From the NCBI RefSeq assembly GCF_001311845.1, contig NZ_BBCC01000010.1, positions 1 through 64,000 of the forward strand: 64,000 nt of DNA, written 5' to 3'. The notes under the pieces are model-generated. The model was not told the DNA's origin. It did no database searches and worked only from the letters and a program-made list of their open reading frames with translations. Shown piece after piece: positions 47,590-55,876 of this stretch (positions within the stretch are counted from its first letter, which is position 1; each line of letters opens with the position of its first letter). The translations under genes were made by a program, and so were the position numbers. This DNA comes from Desulfosarcina cetonica JCM 12296 (GTDB lineage Bacteria > Desulfobacterota > Desulfobacteria > Desulfobacterales > Desulfosarcinaceae).

Positions 47590-48120
47590 ATGGTCAAACA
47601 ACAGCCACACCAAAATTCAACCGACGTCAATAGCGATGAAAGAGCTCAAAAAGCGGATGTTTTGTTTTTGGAAAAGGCATACAATAATTGTCTTCGGTTG
47701 GCCCAATCAGATAAGGTCGAAGAGGCGATCGCTGGCCTCGAATCGATCCTTGCCAAGAATCCAAATTTCGCTATAGCATACAACGACTTAGGTGTGTTGT
47801 ACTATCGATTGGCGGATAAGGAGCGAAGTTTGCAAAATTATGAACAAGCGGTTTCGATTGACTCATCCAACCCGAATTTCAGGAAAAACCTTGCCGATTT
47901 TTATTTTGTCGAGCAGGGGCGTACGGAAGACGCCTTAGAAATCTATCTTTCCATTCTCAAGGACAATCCTGAAGACATCGAGGTGTTGTTGGTTGCCGGC
48001 CATATGTGTTCGGCGTTAAAAAAGAATGATTCTGCGCGAACTTTTTACGAGCGAGTGCTGGATATCGAACCCTGGAATTTCGATGCCAGCGATTGCCTGG
48101 AAAAACTCGAAACGAATTAA
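47590..48120 (+). CDS. Small tetratricopeptide repeat protein
   Basis: 176 aa. Three to four TPR units are visible between residues 25 and 165: ALKQ-type turns in EEAIAGLESILAKNPNFA, RSLQNYEQAVSIDSSNP, EDALEIYLSILKDNPED and SARTFYERVLDIEPWN. No membrane or signal segment. It is preceded by a possible operator at 47520. Role unknown. A clear ribosome site is a weak AAGG. Confidence 0.8.
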   Translation: MVKQQPHQNSTDVNSDERAQKADVLFLEKAYNNCLRLAQSDKVEEAIAGLESILAKNPNFAIAYNDLGVLYYRLADKERSLQNYEQAVSIDSSNPNFRKNLADFYFVEQGRTEDALEIYLSILKDNPEDIEVLLVAGHMCSALKKNDSARTFYERVLDIEPWNFDASDCLEKLETN

Positions 48121-48210
48121 GGATATAAGAATTTTACAACCTCAATTCTCACAATTCACCATGGTTTACAGATACTATTGATTGATCAAGTTCTGGTTTA
48201 ACCGACTATT

Positions 48211-49650
48211 ATGTCCCTGTATATTTTAGATTCCGATGTTCTGGTCCTCGGCTCTGGCCTGGCGGGATTGCGGGCGGCCTGGGCGGCGTTAGAGACCGAT
48301 CCGAGGCTGAATGTCACGGTGGTCAGCCAAACTTCCGGTCCTTCCGGTTCATCGTTTGCCAATATGAACAATCGGTTGGGGATGCAGGTCTGTATGGATG
48401 ACCGGGAACGTGAGGCTTTTGTAAAAGACGCACGTTCCATTGCGCCGCCCGGGCATATCGATGTTGGTCTCGCAAGCCTTCTTGCCGAAGAGAGCGAGGC
48501 GAGGTTCCGCGATCTGGTGGATATCGGGTTTCCATTTGATCGGGAGGCACGGGGAGCGTATTTCAGGGTCACCGGATGCTTCAGCCCTGAAGAGAAACGG
48601 GCGTTTATCTATACGGGGCTGGCCGATGCCTTTGACAAGATGAAGGGGCGTGTTCTCTCCCTTGGCGGCCGTTTTTTGGATGGATGGTTGTTACAAGACC
48701 TGGTCAAAACCGGGCCGGATAATTCATCCCGTGTGTGCGGTGCCGTGTTTCAGCGCGCCAACGGAAATGATAAAATGGCGATCATTGCATCGTCTGTAAT
48801 TGTTGCCCTGGGAGGTCCCGCCCCCCTGTTTTCCCTGAATGTTTGCGGTCCGGGGAACCATGGGGTTTCCTATGCCCTTTTGAAACGGGCCGGCGCGGAA
48901 CTGGTGAATACCCCCTATCTTCAATTTATGTGGCATCAGATTCCATTCCGTCAATTCTGGCCCATCCAGGACTTCCTGACTAATGGTACGAGAATTAGAC
49001 GCTGGGACGGTAAGGTGTTGCCAGTTCCGGAAGCGTTGTTTGAACTCGCCGGGAAACGGGCGACCCACTGCCCCGTCGGATATGATTTTGAAGATACTGC
49101 CGCAGATCTATTTTTTATCGAAAATCTCAGTTTCAGTGGCGAAGTTGACGCGCTTGTAGAACCCGACAGCCAGATTACGATCGCCCTTATGGCCCATGCT
49201 GGAAATGGCGGTGCTATCATCGACGAGAATGCCTGGACAGGGGTGCCGGGTCTTTATGCCTGCGGAGAGAGCGCCGGCGGCATGCACGGCGCCAACCGTA
49301 TCGGAGGCGCTATGGTAACAGCAACCCAGGTCTTCGGCGCCCGGGCCGGAAAAGCAGCCGCGCGGGGTGCAGACGGCCGCGGCGCCATAAACCAAAAGCA
49401 ATTTAGTAAACTTGCGGCAAACATGATCGGAAGCCAGGTAGAGGATGAAACGGAATGCCGAGAACTTCAACATTGGTTGCGAAACGGCATGCAGACGTTT
49501 GCTGTATTTGGTGGACGCCCCGGCCTGGACTCGTTCATGTGTGAATGCCGGAGAAAACTTCTCGTGGCAAGGGACTGGCGATTGCGATTGGCCCTTGAGG
49601 CAGCAATTCTTATCGGTGATGCTTCAAATGTCCGGGTATTGAATGGTTAG
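48211..49650 (+). CDS. FAD-dependent oxidoreductase of the fumarate reductase / aspartate oxidase family
   Basis: 479 aa. The FAD motif DSDVLVLGSGLAGLRAAWAA is at the N-terminus, SGPSGSSFANMNNR follows as the usual Ser/Gly loop, and PGLYACGESAGGMHGANRIGGAMVTATQVFGARAG is the typical C-terminal FAD-contact segment. It lacks the long C-terminal helical domain of full-size succinate dehydrogenase and L-aspartate oxidase, so the reaction is not fixed. It stands alone with no subunit partners beside it. Confidence 0.85.
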   Translation: MSLYILDSDVLVLGSGLAGLRAAWAALETDPRLNVTVVSQTSGPSGSSFANMNNRLGMQVCMDDREREAFVKDARSIAPPGHIDVGLASLLAEESEARFRDLVDIGFPFDREARGAYFRVTGCFSPEEKRAFIYTGLADAFDKMKGRVLSLGGRFLDGWLLQDLVKTGPDNSSRVCGAVFQRANGNDKMAIIASSVIVALGGPAPLFSLNVCGPGNHGVSYALLKRAGAELVNTPYLQFMWHQIPFRQFWPIQDFLTNGTRIRRWDGKVLPVPEALFELAGKRATHCPVGYDFEDTAADLFFIENLSFSGEVDALVEPDSQITIALMAHAGNGGAIIDENAWTGVPGLYACGESAGGMHGANRIGGAMVTATQVFGARAGKAAARGADGRGAINQKQFSKLAANMIGSQVEDETECRELQHWLRNGMQTFAVFGGRPGLDSFMCECRRKLLVARDWRLRLALEAAILIGDASNVRVLNG

Positions 49651-49842
49651 AGTGCGTCAAAATTTCAACGGCTGAAAGGGCGTCGGATAGGAAATGATTT
49701 CCGGAATCAGGATCCCGTTGCCCATGGCAAACCTTTTCAGTTCTGTCGCAATTTTATAAAAAACTCATTATTTCAATATTATATCTTGATTCGCGGTTTT
49801 CCTCAGAGCATTTGTTGTAAAACAAAAACATTTATTTTGATC
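49651..49842 (+). other. Intergenic region before the glycan cluster, first part
   Basis: No gene seen. AT-rich, with TATAAAAAACTC and ATTATATC stretches. The candidate sigma-54 promoter at 49843 and a probable long leader (49870-50056) follow. Confidence 0.4.
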
Positions 49843-49859
49843 TCGGCATAAATACTGCG
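49843..49859 (+). promoter_or_regulatory. Candidate sigma-54 promoter of the glycan cluster
   Basis: GGCATAAATACTGC, with GG at 49845 and GC at 49857 separated by 10 bases, matches 13 of 14 bases of the candidate at 26477-26490. Transcription would start near 49870, leaving an untranslated leader of about 190 bases that holds two copies of GTAACATG (49930-49937, 49968-49975). Confidence 0.4.
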
Positions 49860-50056
49860 TTAACATTCTGCAGCTTGCTAAATTGGTTGACTTTTTCCAA
49901 TGAACCGCAACAATGAAGGTGCCGAATGCGTAACATGGCGGTGGCCTCCCCCTGAGGGTGCAATATGGTAACATGTCGTTGTTAACAGGATGGTTCGCCA
50001 ATGCTAATTGTTCATTTAGTGAATGGACCGTGTTGTTGCCTAAAACAGAGAAGGTC

Positions 50057-50689
50057 ATGATCACTTTATTTAATTCCTCCTTTTTTTCTCCCAACAAGGC
50101 GCTACGCAGGCTTGCCCTGCTGTTTGCGATCCATGAGAGTCCCCAGATCAGCCAGCATGCCATCGGCCGATTGGTTCGGTTGAGCAGTTCGATGGTCAAT
50201 AATTACATCAAGATGTTCAAGCAGGAGGGGTTGGTGAATGTGCTGGGGGATACCAATCGTACCCAGAGCTATCATCTCACTGCAGAAGGGGGCATTGCCC
50301 TTCGGAATGATCTTCTTTTCTACTCCGCCGAAATTGTCCAGATGTACGGAGCGGTAAAACGCGAACTGTCCAATATCCTGAATGGTTTTTATGAGGAGGG
50401 TATTCGAACGGTGGTACTCTTTGGCGCTGCCGAAACGGCCGAGATCGTTCATGCGGCATTGAAAGCATCGGATTTAGTGGTAATCGGCGTTGTGGACTCC
50501 GATCCGAAAAAGCAGGGGGCGGGGTTTAACGGGTTCAAAATAAAAGCTCCGGAGATGATTGAAAATATTAATCCTGATGCGGTCATTATCACCTCTTTTG
50601 CGCAGCAGGAAGAGATGTTTCAATCGATACAGACATATATTCGAGGCAAGAATATCGCCATCAAAAAACTGTCTGATATTTCAGTGTGA
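50057..50689 (+). CDS. Winged-helix regulator with Rossmann-like C-terminal domain
   Basis: 210 aa from ATG 50057. An N-terminal winged helix (IHESPQISQHAIGRLVRLSSSMVNNYIKMFKQEGLV) is MarR/ArsR-like. The C-terminal half (GIRTVVLFGAAETAEIVHAALKAS, then VIGVVDSDPKKQGAGFNGFKI and PDAVIITSFAQQEEMF) resembles the NAD/nucleotide-sugar-type Rossmann domain found in PglD and Rex-like proteins. It precedes the glycan cluster in the same direction, so it may sense a sugar nucleotide and control the cluster; that role is inferred. Confidence 0.75.
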   Translation: MITLFNSSFFSPNKALRRLALLFAIHESPQISQHAIGRLVRLSSSMVNNYIKMFKQEGLVNVLGDTNRTQSYHLTAEGGIALRNDLLFYSAEIVQMYGAVKRELSNILNGFYEEGIRTVVLFGAAETAEIVHAALKASDLVVIGVVDSDPKKQGAGFNGFKIKAPEMIENINPDAVIITSFAQQEEMFQSIQTYIRGKNIAIKKLSDISV

Positions 50690-50877
50690 CATAAAAACAA
50701 TCGGTGTTGAGCCGAAATAATTTAAGCCCTCTGTGAGTTGTGACGATAATGAAACTATCCGTTCAATTGGTGGACGGTCTGGGCGACTCTGAAAAAGCTG
50801 GTTGCCGGAAGGCTGCATCCAAATTGAACATCCCGTAATTGTGTTAGTTCATTTTTCATACGACTCTATGGGGGACA

Positions 50878-52752
50878 ATGGAAAAAACATCAAATTGTAA
50901 TTTGCCAGGCGGAGCTATGCCCATTCATTTGAAACAAACGCCAACTTTTTCAATCATTGTTCCCGCTTACAACGAAGAGGCCGGCTTCTCGCCTCGGTTG
51001 GTGAAATTCACCACGTTTTTGAACAGATGGGGTATGAATTCGAAATTATTGTGGTGGATGACGGAAGCACGGATGGCACCGGCAGCCGCATGGAATTGCT
51101 GGCCAGCCGCTACCCTGAGGTTAAAACTGTCCGGCTGACCGTCAATTCGGGAAAAGGTCATGCTATCAAAAAAGGAGTGATGGTTTCCAGCGGTGAGTAC
51201 ATTGTCTTCATGGATGCCGACCTTGATATTCATCCAACTCAATTCGGAGCTATCTTCAACGCGTTGGAAAAAATGGGTGCGATGTGGCCATCGGCTCAAA
51301 GCGTCATCCCGAGAGCATTGTGGCCTATCCATGGACGCGACGGATCATCAGCACCGTATATTACTGGATCATCAAGCTGCTGCTGGGACTCAATGTACGG
51401 GATACCCAGGCGGGGTTCAAAATTTACCGACGGGAGGTTCTGACGGCCATTCTTACGCGGATTCTGGTCAAGAAATTCGCCTTTGACTTAGAGATGCTTG
51501 TGGCCGCCCACCGGCTTGGCTTTACCATCGAGGAGTTTCCCATCCGGGTCGTGTTTTCAAGGCCGTTCGGCCGGATTACGTTCAGGGATTGTTGGCGTAC
51601 CGGTATCGATACCATGGCCATTTTCTACCGGAGTCGGGTCCTCGATTTTTATGGCCAGCCGGCCTACTGGGAAAAGCCGACGGTTTCGGTAAGTATCATC
51701 ATTCCCTTTCGGCGCCGGACAAAACCCTTCGGCGATGCCTGGCGGCTTGCCTTCGCCAGGATTACGAACACTATGAAATCATCCTTTTGCCAGACGCGGA
51801 TGCACCTGAATTGGGTGAAATTGCCAGAAACCACCGGGTGTCGGTGATCCCCACAGGCCCTGTCAATCCTTCGGTAAAGCGCAACATCGGCGCGGCCCGG
51901 GCTACGGGGCGGATTCTGGCGTTTCTGGACGACGATGCCTTTCCGGAGACCGACTGGCTTGCCAGTGCGGCAAAGAATTTTGCGGATGAAACAGTGGCCG
52001 CAGTGGGCGGGCCGGCGGTTACTCCCGTGGGCAGTCCCTTGACGGAACGGGCCGGTGGAAATGTCTATGCCTCCCGGGTGGTTTCCGGCGCATACCGATA
52101 CCGCTATGTGCCCCACCGGTTCCAGGATGTGGACGATTACCCTTCCTGCAACCTTTTCGTATCCAGAAAGGTCTTTTTCCAGGTGGGTGGTTTTTCCTCC
52201 CAACACTGGCCGGGGGAAGACACCCTGCTATGCCGGGCGATCGTCCTCGATACCGGCAAACGGATCGTTTATGACCCCCATGTGGTGGTGGAACACCAAC
52301 GACGGCCCCTTTTTCAAAAGCACCTGGCCCAGGTCGCGCGGTATGCCCTCCATCGGGGGTACTTCGTAAAGCGGTGGCCGGAAAATTCCCTTCGGGTTGC
52401 CTATTTTGTCCCCTCTCTGTGGGTGCTGTTCTGTCTGTCTGGCGCTCTGGTCTGGCAGGTTCCCTATGCCAGGGAAGGGTATCTTACCGTTGTCGGGCTG
52501 TATCTGCTGCTGATTGCCATTTTTTCCGTTCACCTGCTACGCCCCCTGGAAACGCTGCTAACCATCCTGGGGAGTATTGCGACCCATGTCGTATATGGAA
52601 GCTTCTTTTTGAAGGGATTGCTGATTCCCACTCTTTCAACTCACAAGCCGATATCAGAGACTATGTTCCGTGGGGTCGCGGAAGGACAGTCGGGAGGCAG
52701 TTCCACGGTAGGTCTGGTTACAAAACGCTTTGGAAAAATGCCTGAGGAGTAA
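50878..52752 (+). CDS. Two-domain glycosyltransferase, family 2 + family 2 (three frameshifts)
   Basis: About 625 aa once three missing bases are restored near 50979, 51281 and 51707. The N-terminal half (FSIIVPAYNEEGRLLAS, EIIVVDDGSTDGTG, YIVFMDADLDIHP, RDTQAGFKIYRR) is a dolichyl-phosphate-mannose-synthase-like GT2 domain. After ERVSVSIIIPF-type sequence the second GT2 domain (IIIPFSAPDKTLRRCLAAC, FLDDDAFPETDW, GGFSSQHWPGEDTLLCR) starts, followed by two or three C-terminal membrane helices. The ATG 50878 follows GGGGG. The TAATG overlap with the next gene shows coupling. Two transferases in one chain suggest sequential sugar additions. Confidence 0.8.
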
Positions 52753-54224
52753 TGAAGGTTTCCATCTCATATCCGCCACTTGTTTCCGGCAAGGGAACGC
52801 CGCTGCTTTCCCAAAACAGGCAGTTCCAGTGGTTCTCCCAGCCGACCTATATCTATCCGGTTCTTCCGGCGTATGCCGCCACGCTGTTAAAAAAAGAGGG
52901 CCATTCGATCATCTGGGATGACGGTATCGCCGAAGGCCTTCCGTTCGAAGCTTGGCTGGCACGCCTCAAGACGATGCGTCCGGATCTCATTGCCATGGAG
53001 TCCAAGACACCGGTCATCGAAGCTCACTGGCAGATTATCCGGCAGTTGAAGAATGAGCTGGCCTGGAACCCCATTATTGCGCTGTTCGGTGACCATGTGA
53101 CGGCCCTGCCACGGGAGTCCATGGAGAACAGTCCCGTGGATTTCGTTCTGACGGGGGGGGATTATGACTTCCTGCTTTCAGAGCTTTGCCAATATCTGGA
53201 GTGTTCTGAGCCCCGGAAGGTCCCTGAAGGTCTCTGGTATCGGCGGAATGGCGAAATCTGTAATTCGGGACCGGCATCCCTGAGCCACGATCTGAATACG
53301 CTTCCGATGATTGACCGTGACCTGACCCGATGGGAGCTGTATTCCCGCAAAAACGGTAACTTCAAATACTTCCCCGGCACCTATACCATGGCCGGCCGGG
53401 ACTGCTGGTGGGGAAAATGCACTTTTTGCAGCTGGGCGGCCCTCTATCCCGGCAGCACCTACCGGACGGTGTCGGTGGCGCGGCACCTGGAAGAGGTTGG
53501 GCAGCTTATCAGCAATTACGGGATTAAGGAGATTTTTGACGACAGCGGATGTTTCCCCAAAGGCCGATGGCTAACGGATTTCTGCGAAGGGATCTTGGCG
53601 CGGGGGTATCACAAACGGGCCTTTTTCGGCTGTAATATGCGTGTGGGGGCTTTGCGTGAAAGCGAGTTTCACCTGATGAAGCGAGCCAACTTCAGGTTTA
53701 TTCTCATCGGGATCGAATCGGTGATCCAGAGTACCTTGGACCGACTCAACAAGGGGGTCGTCGTATCCCAGATCGGTGAAACTCTTGCCGCCGCCCGCCG
53801 GGCAGGGCTTTCTCCCCACATCACCCTGATGATGGGATACCCCTGGGAGACGCGGGCGGATGCCGAGGCCACTGTCTCTTATGTCAAGGAGCTGTTCCGT
53901 CGGGGATTCATCGAGACCCTCCAGGCAACCATCGTGGTGCCCTATCCAGGAACCGGACTTTTTGATTTGGCCCGGCAGAACGGGTGGCTATTGCCGCGGG
54001 TGTGGGCGGACTATGATATGCGCCAGTCGGTCTGGAAGAGCGAGGTGACTCAAATGGATGTGCTGGCGATTACCCGAAGTCTTTATAAATCCGCGCTTTC
54101 TCCGAAATTTATTATTCGGAAGATTCTCAACGTCCGAAACATTAACGATTTGCGTTTTTTAATGAATGCGGCCAAAAAGTTGATCGGCCACGTCTGGGAT
54201 TTCAGACGGCACGCGGCGTCCTGA
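52752..54224 (+). CDS. B12-binding-type radical SAM protein
   Basis: 490 aa. The N-terminal part (about 1-140) resembles the cobalamin-binding fold of the BchE/P-methylase group: PVLPAYAATLLKKEGHSIIWDDG, and ALFGDHVTALP. The cluster motif is AGRDCWWGKCTFCSWAALYP, with C-x4-C-x2-C spacing, near residue 220. KRANFRFILIGIESVIQSTLDRLNKG is the typical mid-barrel motif. The start overlaps the preceding glycosyltransferase stop (TAATG). In a glycan operon it may methylate or rearrange a sugar; the reaction is unknown. Confidence 0.85.
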   Translation: MKVSISYPPLVSGKGTPLLSQNRQFQWFSQPTYIYPVLPAYAATLLKKEGHSIIWDDGIAEGLPFEAWLARLKTMRPDLIAMESKTPVIEAHWQIIRQLKNELAWNPIIALFGDHVTALPRESMENSPVDFVLTGGDYDFLLSELCQYLECSEPRKVPEGLWYRRNGEICNSGPASLSHDLNTLPMIDRDLTRWELYSRKNGNFKYFPGTYTMAGRDCWWGKCTFCSWAALYPGSTYRTVSVARHLEEVGQLISNYGIKEIFDDSGCFPKGRWLTDFCEGILARGYHKRAFFGCNMRVGALRESEFHLMKRANFRFILIGIESVIQSTLDRLNKGVVVSQIGETLAAARRAGLSPHITLMMGYPWETRADAEATVSYVKELFRRGFIETLQATIVVPYPGTGLFDLARQNGWLLPRVWADYDMRQSVWKSEVTQMDVLAITRSLYKSALSPKFIIRKILNVRNINDLRFLMNAAKKLIGHVWDFRRHAAS

Positions 54225-54244
54225 AGAAGAAAGGAGATTCAACC

Positions 54245-54952
54245 ATGGTAGTGATAGGACAAATGATGGTAAGGGGAGAGGGGAGCACGTTGAACCGTAA
54301 AAACGTGCGCCAAATCTGCGGCAAACCCATGATCTACTGGACCCTGAAACATGCCCTGGACGCCGGCTTCATGGATGATGTCTTCGTATTTACCGAAGAT
54401 GAGGAGGTTGCTCAGGTGACGGAATCCCTGGGGTGTTCCGTTGTGGAGAGACCCAAGGAAATGCTTTACTACAATGGGGGCTTTTCGACCCCTTCGGAAT
54501 GGGGAGAACTGCTGAAATGCAAAATCGAGGAAAAGATTAAAGCGCCCGCGGATATAATTGTAGGGCTGAACTGCAATGTATGCCTCATCAAGGGGGAGAC
54601 CCTCCGGCGGATGTACGTTAAGCTGATGGAAGATGAACTTGCAGGGGCTATTTATCCTGTGGTTGAAGTTGAACCACACCTTTACATGGAAAACCCTGTT
54701 ACCAGATATTTATTTCCTGTCTGGGATGATCCCGGATTAGACAGACAAAAATTTCCGAAATTGTTCCGCAAAATAGGTGTCCCGATTTCGCACCGGCCTC
54801 GCATACGAAAGGGGCATTGTGCACGGCATCTCTATCACGAAATTCCATTTGAGGAGAGCCTTGATGTTCATTGTGAAGAAGACCTGTTTCTGGCTGAAAC
54901 CTTTTTATCACGTCAGATGGAGATAGATAAATCCGCTGGAATTGTTGTATGA
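54245..54952 (+). CDS. Cytidylyltransferase-like protein (NeuA/KdsB fold)
   Basis: 235 aa. The N-terminal half follows acylneuraminate cytidylyltransferases: LNRKNVRQICGKPMIYWTLKHALDAGFMDDVFVFTEDEEVAQV. The usual nucleotide loop (RGGSKGIPRKN) appears as RGEGSTLNRKN, so it is a changed version. The rest diverges but keeps the size of the family. It would activate an acidic sugar as its CMP-derivative; a related acid-sugar kinase is not nearby. AGGAG lies 8 bases before the ATG, and the next GT2 gene overlaps its stop. Confidence 0.72.
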   Translation: MVVIGQMMVRGEGSTLNRKNVRQICGKPMIYWTLKHALDAGFMDDVFVFTEDEEVAQVTESLGCSVVERPKEMLYYNGGFSTPSEWGELLKCKIEEKIKAPADIIVGLNCNVCLIKGETLRRMYVKLMEDELAGAIYPVVEVEPHLYMENPVTRYLFPVWDDPGLDRQKFPKLFRKIGVPISHRPRIRKGHCARHLYHEIPFEESLDVHCEEDLFLAETFLSRQMEIDKSAGIVV

Positions 54953-55872
54953 AGCCTATTGTATCCGTGGTCGTGGCTGTACGCAACGGCGAACAGTTCA
55001 TTGAGAGAACTCTTACTTCCATCGCTCTTCAGACTTATTCCCATACGGAAATCATTGTAGTGGACAACCACTCCACTGACCGAACCCGTGAAATTGCATC
55101 TCGTTTTACCGACAACATCTTTATCCGAGGCCCAGAACGTTCTGCACAACGAAATTATGGTATAATCGACGTTGCTCATGGAGAATATGCACTCTACATT
55201 GATGCGGATATGATTTTGACGCAGGATCTGCTTCAATCTTGCATATGGTGCATGGAAGCCAACGCTTATGTTGGCCTTCATATTCCGGAGATTATTCTTG
55301 CCCAAGGGTATTGGGGGGCAGTCCGACGTTTTGAACGTACGTTCTACACCGGATCGTTGATTGATGGAGCAAGGTTTTTTAAACGATCGGTATTCAAATC
55401 AATTGGCGGATTCGACGAAAAGCTCACTGGTCCTGAAGACTGGGATTTGGATAAACGACTTAGCCAAGTTGGAAAAATCGGGCTATTGAGAATCAATTCA
55501 AAGATAGATGAGGCGAATTCATCATGGCCAATCACTTCATATGTAAAACGCTTCGGAGCCAATCCTTGCTTTGAAGCGCCTGTACTGTACCACGATGAAA
55601 CTGGATTTAATATTAAAGATTATGGAAAGAAAAAAAACTACTATGCATCCGGATTGCTTAAATATCGACTAAAATGGGGAGCAGGTGATCCTGCTATAAA
55701 AAAGCAACTTGGCCCCTATTATCGATTATTCGGCGTATTTATTGAGCATGGAAAATGGAGACGGCTTTTTTTCCACCCCTTATTGATGATTGGTTTATTC
55801 ATTTTGCGGTTTTTGGTTGGCTACAATTATTTCTTGGAAAGAATTAAACGGAAGGTAAGGTTCGTTGGTTAA
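54949..55872 (+). CDS. Family 2 glycosyltransferase
   Basis: 307 aa. Starts at the ATGA overlap with the cytidylyltransferase. The GT-A core is VVVAVRNGEQFIERTLTSIALQTYSHTEIIVVDNHSTDRT, then the DxD-type YALYIDADMILT, with KSIGGFDEKLTGPEDWDLDKRLSQVG in the acceptor half. The C-terminus (MIGLFILRFLVGYNYF) is one membrane-tending helix. It adds a sugar to the growing surface glycan. The gene has clearly lower GC than those before it. Confidence 0.88.
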   Translation: MKPIVSVVVAVRNGEQFIERTLTSIALQTYSHTEIIVVDNHSTDRTREIASRFTDNIFIRGPERSAQRNYGIIDVAHGEYALYIDADMILTQDLLQSCIWCMEANAYVGLHIPEIILAQGYWGAVRRFERTFYTGSLIDGARFFKRSVFKSIGGFDEKLTGPEDWDLDKRLSQVGKIGLLRINSKIDEANSSWPITSYVKRFGANPCFEAPVLYHDETGFNIKDYGKKKNYYASGLLKYRLKWGAGDPAIKKQLGPYYRLFGVFIEHGKWRRLFFHPLLMIGLFILRFLVGYNYFLERIKRKVRFVG

Positions 55873-55876
55873 AAAA

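Noticed and set aside
49930-49955. ops/JUMPStart element before the glycan cluster
   Set aside because: GGCGGTGGC is only a partial match to GGCGGTAGCGT and no 3' hairpin fits.
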